From Flaviflagellibacter rhizophilus (GTDB lineage Bacteria > Pseudomonadota > Alphaproteobacteria > Rhizobiales > Methylopilaceae), in assembly GCF_033898525.1 (NCBI RefSeq), contig NZ_JAXAFJ010000001.1:372001-436000 (forward strand): a stretch of DNA of 64,000 nt, in the 5' to 3' direction. The notes beneath the pieces are model-generated. The model had not been told where the DNA came from and made no database searches. It was given only the letters and a program-made list of their open reading frames with translations. This document shows, piece by piece, positions 60,866 to 64,000 of the stretch; positions within the stretch are counted from its first letter, which is position 1; every line of letters starts with the position of its first letter. Made by a program: the position numbers and the translations under genes.

Positions 60866-62280
60866 AGATCCTCGCCATCGATCAGGGCACCACCTCGACG
60901 CGCGGCATGGTGACCGACAGCGCGGACACGTCGGTGCACATGGTGCACAGCGTCCGCCACGCCCAGCATTTCCCCCAGCCCGGTTGGGTGGAACACGATG
61001 CGCGGGAGCTACTCGACAATGTCCGCGCCTGCATCAGCGCCGCGGGTCCCGTGGACGCCATCGGCCTCGCGAACCAGGGCGAAAGCTGCCTCGCTTGGCA
61101 TGCGGGCACGGGCGAACCCCTCTCGCCGGTCATCGTCTGGCAGGACAACCGGACGGCCGAGCGGGTGGACGGGATCGCCCGCGATGGCGGCGCGGAGCGG
61201 ATCGCGGAGCTCAGCGGGCTTCCGGCCGATGCCTATTTCTCCGCATCGAAGCTGCACTGGATCATCCAGCATTGCAGCGCCGCCCGCGACGCTCTTCGGA
61301 CTGGCCATCTGCGGCTCGGAACCACCGACGCCTATTTCCTCGACAGGCTCACCGGCAACTTCGCGACCGATGTGACGACCGCGTCGCGCACTTCGCTGAT
61401 GAACATCCGCACCGGCCGATGGGACGAGGACCTGTGCGGCCTGTTCGGCGTGCCAGCGGATTGCCTGCCGGAAATACGGCCTACCATTGGCCCGTTCGGC
61501 ACGATCCGTGGCGTGCCGGTGACGGCCTCCGCCGTGGACCAGCAAGCCGCCCTCTATGGACATGGCTGCCGACGGCCCGGTGACGCGAAGATCACCTTCG
61601 GCACCGGCGCCTTCGTGCTCGCGGTGACGGGTGAGCGGATCATCTCCGCATCGGAACGCGGCCTTGTTCCCACGGTGGGCTGGGCCTCATCCGCAGGCCG
61701 CACCTATGCGGTGGATGGCGGGGTCTATGATGCCGGCGCCGCCGTGGAATGGGTCATGCGCATCGGGCTGCTGAGCAAAGTGGAGGAGCTTGACCGCTTC
61801 GAGGCACTGCCGGCAGTGGATCGCGGCCTCGTCTTCGTGCCGGCGCTGTCGGGCCTTGCCTGTCCGCATTGGGACCGCACGGCCGGCGCGCTGTGGATCG
61901 GCATGAGCGGCGCGACCAGCCGGGTCGACATGCTGCAGGCTCTTCTCGAGGGCATTGCGCTCCGCACCGCCGAGGTGCTGGAGGCCATGGACGCCGAGAT
62001 CGCGCTGGCCCAGGGCATCCCGATCGACGGCGGCTTGAGCCGCAGCCGCTATCTCGTCCAGTTCCTCGCCGACGTGACCGGCCGGACCATGATCGTCAGC
62101 GATGACGGGGAACGGACCGCCTGGGGCATCGCACAGATGGCGGCGGAAGGCGCCGGAACATCACTCGGCGAATATCCATCGGCTTGCACGTCCTACCGGC
62201 CCGACCCGGGGGTCGACCGCCATGGCCGGATCGACCGCTTCCGGCGCGCGATCGCCATGAGTTCCGGCTGGCGCCGATAG
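60862..62280 (+). CDS. FGGY-family kinase, glycerol-kinase-like with altered substrate site
   Basis: A 472-residue sugar kinase. GTTSTR (phosphate 1), IVWQDNRTAE, the FGGY core SAVDQQAALYGHG (Asp226 catalytic, Gln227) and VDQ-to-GTGAF adenosine motifs are present, and overall spacing follows GlpK. In GlpK the substrate contacts are Arg-Glu of NQRE; here the site reads NQGE (71-74), so the arginine is Gly73 while Glu74, Tyr125 and Asp226 remain. Glycerol may still bind, but a different polyol or ketose is likely. The ATG overlaps the flavoprotein stop. It would phosphorylate the substrate that the two flavoproteins then oxidise. Confidence 0.87.
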   Translation: MKILAIDQGTTSTRGMVTDSADTSVHMVHSVRHAQHFPQPGWVEHDARELLDNVRACISAAGPVDAIGLANQGESCLAWHAGTGEPLSPVIVWQDNRTAERVDGIARDGGAERIAELSGLPADAYFSASKLHWIIQHCSAARDALRTGHLRLGTTDAYFLDRLTGNFATDVTTASRTSLMNIRTGRWDEDLCGLFGVPADCLPEIRPTIGPFGTIRGVPVTASAVDQQAALYGHGCRRPGDAKITFGTGAFVLAVTGERIISASERGLVPTVGWASSAGRTYAVDGGVYDAGAAVEWVMRIGLLSKVEELDRFEALPAVDRGLVFVPALSGLACPHWDRTAGALWIGMSGATSRVDMLQALLEGIALRTAEVLEAMDAEIALAQGIPIDGGLSRSRYLVQFLADVTGRTMIVSDDGERTAWGIAQMAAEGAGTSLGEYPSACTSYRPDPGVDRHGRIDRFRRAIAMSSGWRR

Positions 62281-62464
62281 GCCGGTCATCGGATGTTTCC
62301 GAAGGCGCCAGGGATCTCGATTTAGAGGAAGGCGCAGCGCGATTGCAGAACCCTCGATGGAGCGGTTTTGCGCGGATGCTCATAGGCCATGGTCTTCCTG
62401 GTCTCTTCGGCACGATTCATGCAACGCAGAGTAGCCGGCTGCGTCTCCAGAACCCGGCCGGTAA

Positions 62465-62501
62465 GGGGCCGCTGCGCACCCGTAAGGGTCGTGGCGGCCC
62501 C
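62465..62501 (-). terminator. nested hairpin downstream of MFS gene
   Basis: GGGGCCGC (62465-62472) and GCGGCCCC (62494-62501) enclose ACCC-GTAA-GGGT. It lies about 50 bases past the MFS stop on the minus strand, in the gap between convergent genes. A possible terminator, without a clean T-run. Confidence 0.4.
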
Positions 62502-62550
62502 GCATCGTCCTCCGTCGCGCCAGCTGGAGTGCCGGCGCCTTTGAGTGCAT

Positions 62551-63750
62551 TCAGACGACCTCTGTGGTTGGCCCCGGCGAGCAGGAGACCTTCGTCGCTG
62601 CCGGCATCGAGGGCGACCGGCTCGCCAGCAGAACCGCCGCCAGACCGACCGCCGAGGTTACGGCGCCGGCAAGCGCGACCGCAGGGTAGCCGAATCCGCT
62701 GGCAATGACGCCGCCACCGAGCGCAGCCCCGAGCGCATTGCCTAGATTGAAGGCCCCGATGTTGACGGACGAGGCCAAGTTCGGTGCGTCGCCTGCTGCT
62801 GCCATGACGCGGACCTGAAGCGGCGGCACCAGTGCAAAGCTCGCGATACCCCACAGGAAGATCAGCACACCGGTCGGCCACGCGAAGGGCATGAGCAGCG
62901 CGAAGGCGACCAGGACCGCGGAGAGCGAGGCCAAAGTCACGATCAGCGTGCGGTCGGCCGAACGATCCGCGAACTTGCCGCCGAGCCAATTGCCGAGGGT
63001 CAGCCCCAGGCCATAAATGACCAGCATAGCCGTCACGAAGCCGAGCGAGGCACCGGTCACCTCACGCAGGATGGGCGTGATGTAGGTGAAGACCGTGAAC
63101 ATCGCGCTAGACCCGACCACGGTCAAAGCCAGCGCGCCCAGGACTCTTTTCCGCGTAAGCGCGCGAAGTTCCAGCAGTGCGTTGCCCGTGGCAGGGGCAG
63201 GCAGAAAGGGCAAGGTCAGCCGGAGGGCCGCCATCGTCGCGACGCCCAGCACGGCGATGCCCCAGAAGGAGGCACGCCAGCCAAGATGCTCGCCTGCCCA
63301 GGTCGCCAGCGGCACGCCGACGACATTGGCGATGGTGAGGCCCATGAACATGGCGGCCACCGCCCCCGCCTGACGGTTCGGCGGCACCAGGTTCGCCGCC
63401 ACGATGGACCCGACGCCGAAAAAGGCCCCGTGGTTCATCGACGTCAGCACCCGCGCGGCAAGCAGCATGCCGTAGCTGTCCGACAAGGCGCTCAGGACAT
63501 TGCCGGCCGTGAAGATGGCCGCCAGCCCTATGAGCAGGGTGCGCCGGGGCACGCGGCCCGTCGCAAGGATCATCAGGGGTGCGCCGATCATCACCCCCAG
63601 CGCATAGGCGCTGATGAGCAGTCCGGCGGCCGGGATCGACACGCCGAGATCACCCGCTATCACCGGCAGCAGGCCCATGGGCGCGAACTCGGTAACACCG
63701 ATGCCGAAGGCGCCGATGGAGAGGGCGATCAGTCCAGGGTTGAGCTTCAT
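62551..63750 (-). CDS. MFS transporter (AraJ-like sugar or drug efflux)
   Basis: A 399-residue protein with twelve membrane helices. LIALSIGAFGIGVTEFAPMGLLPVIAGDLGVSIPAAGLLISAYALGVMIGAPLMI contains the family's G-x-TEF motif, and ATGRVPRRTLLIGL is motif A. The AraJ/YdhP group exports sugars, drugs or purine analogues. It is 12 bases downstream of the aldo/keto reductase gene and probably in one unit with it. Confidence 0.9.
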   Translation of the reverse strand: MKLNPGLIALSIGAFGIGVTEFAPMGLLPVIAGDLGVSIPAAGLLISAYALGVMIGAPLMILATGRVPRRTLLIGLAAIFTAGNVLSALSDSYGMLLAARVLTSMNHGAFFGVGSIVAANLVPPNRQAGAVAAMFMGLTIANVVGVPLATWAGEHLGWRASFWGIAVLGVATMAALRLTLPFLPAPATGNALLELRALTRKRVLGALALTVVGSSAMFTVFTYITPILREVTGASLGFVTAMLVIYGLGLTLGNWLGGKFADRSADRTLIVTLASLSAVLVAFALLMPFAWPTGVLIFLWGIASFALVPPLQVRVMAAAGDAPNLASSVNIGAFNLGNALGAALGGGVIASGFGYPAVALAGAVTSAVGLAAVLLASRSPSMPAATKVSCSPGPTTEVV

Positions 63751-63762
63751 GGCTTTGTCTCC

Positions 63763-64000
63763 TCAGACCAGTGCCGGGTTGAGGCGGGCAAAGCCCTCCT
63801 GCTGGCGGTATGGCGTATGCGGATAAGGCGGCAGCACGTCGCTGGCGGCATCCAGCGCCGCCACCTGCCCCGGCGTCAGCGACCAGCCGACAGCACCCAG
63901 GTTCTCGCGCATCTGCTCTTCGGTACGTGCTCCGATGATGACGGAGGCGACGGTCGGCCGCTGCAGCAGCCAGTTGATGGCGATCTGCGGCACGGTCTTG
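63763..64000 (-). CDS. aldo/keto reductase, C-terminal fragment cut by window edge
   Basis: Only the last 78 codons lie in the window, and the frame runs off the right end. KTVPQIAINWLLQRPTVASVIIGARTEEQMRENLGAVGWSL is the C-terminal NADPH-binding block of the AKR11-13 type group (IIGARTEEQ-x-x-EN). PYPHTPYRQQEGF is the C-terminal tail. NADPH-dependent reduction of aldehydes or ketones is expected. It is incomplete only because of the window limit, not by visible damage. Confidence 0.88.
   Translation of the reverse strand, partial: KTVPQIAINWLLQRPTVASVIIGARTEEQMRENLGAVGWSLTPGQVAALDAASDVLPPYPHTPYRQQEGFARLNPALV

Noticed and set aside
1..64000. Search for defence systems, CRISPR arrays, toxin-antitoxin pairs, prophage or integrative element ends
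   Set aside because: Nothing on either strand resembles these; apart from one OrfA remnant the window is metabolic and transport genes with even composition.

Overview
The window is high-GC (about 65 percent by eye), densely coded DNA, rich in solute transporters. It most resembles an alphaproteobacterium of the order Hyphomicrobiales (Rhizobiales). The evidence is a hemP-hmuTUV locus with a TonB heme receptor and an IsdG-type heme monooxygenase, urtABCDE beside a formamidase-family gene, several periplasmic-binding-protein transporters, and many GntR, LysR, MocR and DeoR regulators. I saw no rRNA, tRNA, CRISPR array, phage or intact insertion sequence. The only transposon trace is one solitary IS3-type OrfA. 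Genus is an open guess.

Layout. 1-0.5 kb: secreted cupin protein. 0.8-6.6 kb: heme uptake (hmuV-hmuU-hmuT-hemP on minus; hmuR and an IsdG-like heme oxygenase on plus). 6.7-11.4 kb: CPA2 K+/H+ antiporter, YcaC-like hydrolase with a divergent LysR regulator, and pirin. 11.5-16.0 kb: a DctPQM TRAP transporter divergent from a maleate isomerase/Asp-Glu racemase family enzyme. 16.2-17.8 kb: an InrS/RcnR/CsoR-type metal sensor and a NicO (RcnA-like) exporter. 17.8-32.0 kb: an amide-catabolism island with a hydratase, an amidase plus AbrB-type membrane protein, two GntR regulators of different subfamilies, a complete peptide-type ABC transporter, two tandem paralogous amidases and a TauE/SafE exporter. 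32.1-38.5 kb: urtABCDE plus an acetamidase/formamidase. 38.7-44.0 kb: IS3 OrfA remnant, a large hybrid histidine kinase, a DUF1294 protein and an EamA transporter. 44.2-58.2 kb: a long minus-strand run with two complete spermidine/putrescine-type ABC transporters on either side of a MocR regulator, together with a MetX-like hydrolase, an (R)-amine-transaminase-like class IV aminotransferase, a class I glutamine amidotransferase and a DeoR regulator. 58.2-62.3 kb: a divergent, translationally overlapped trio of a GlpA-like dehydrogenase with a [2Fe-2S] tail, a second flavoprotein and a glycerol-kinase-like FGGY kinase. 62.5 kb to the end: an MFS exporter and the C-terminal end of an aldo/keto reductase.

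How it works together. The common theme is scavenging of nitrogen and carbon from small organic molecules: amides, urea or formamide, amines or polyamines, carboxylates and a polyol. Four amide hydrolases sit within 15 kb, each beside its own transporter. Where a gap exists behind a substrate-binding-protein gene there is a GC-rich hairpin (four cases), a layout expected to raise binding protein relative to membrane components.

The best candidates for something undescribed are the ABC-amidase-amidase-TauE operon with its paired GntR regulators, the amine-type operon under DeoR with the R-transaminase-like enzyme, and the GlpA/HcnB-like/FGGY trio, whose kinase lacks the glycerol-binding arginine and whose promoter carries two phased TGAC-N6-GTCA operators. 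All functional statements are read from the sequence and from memory of the families; no database search was run.
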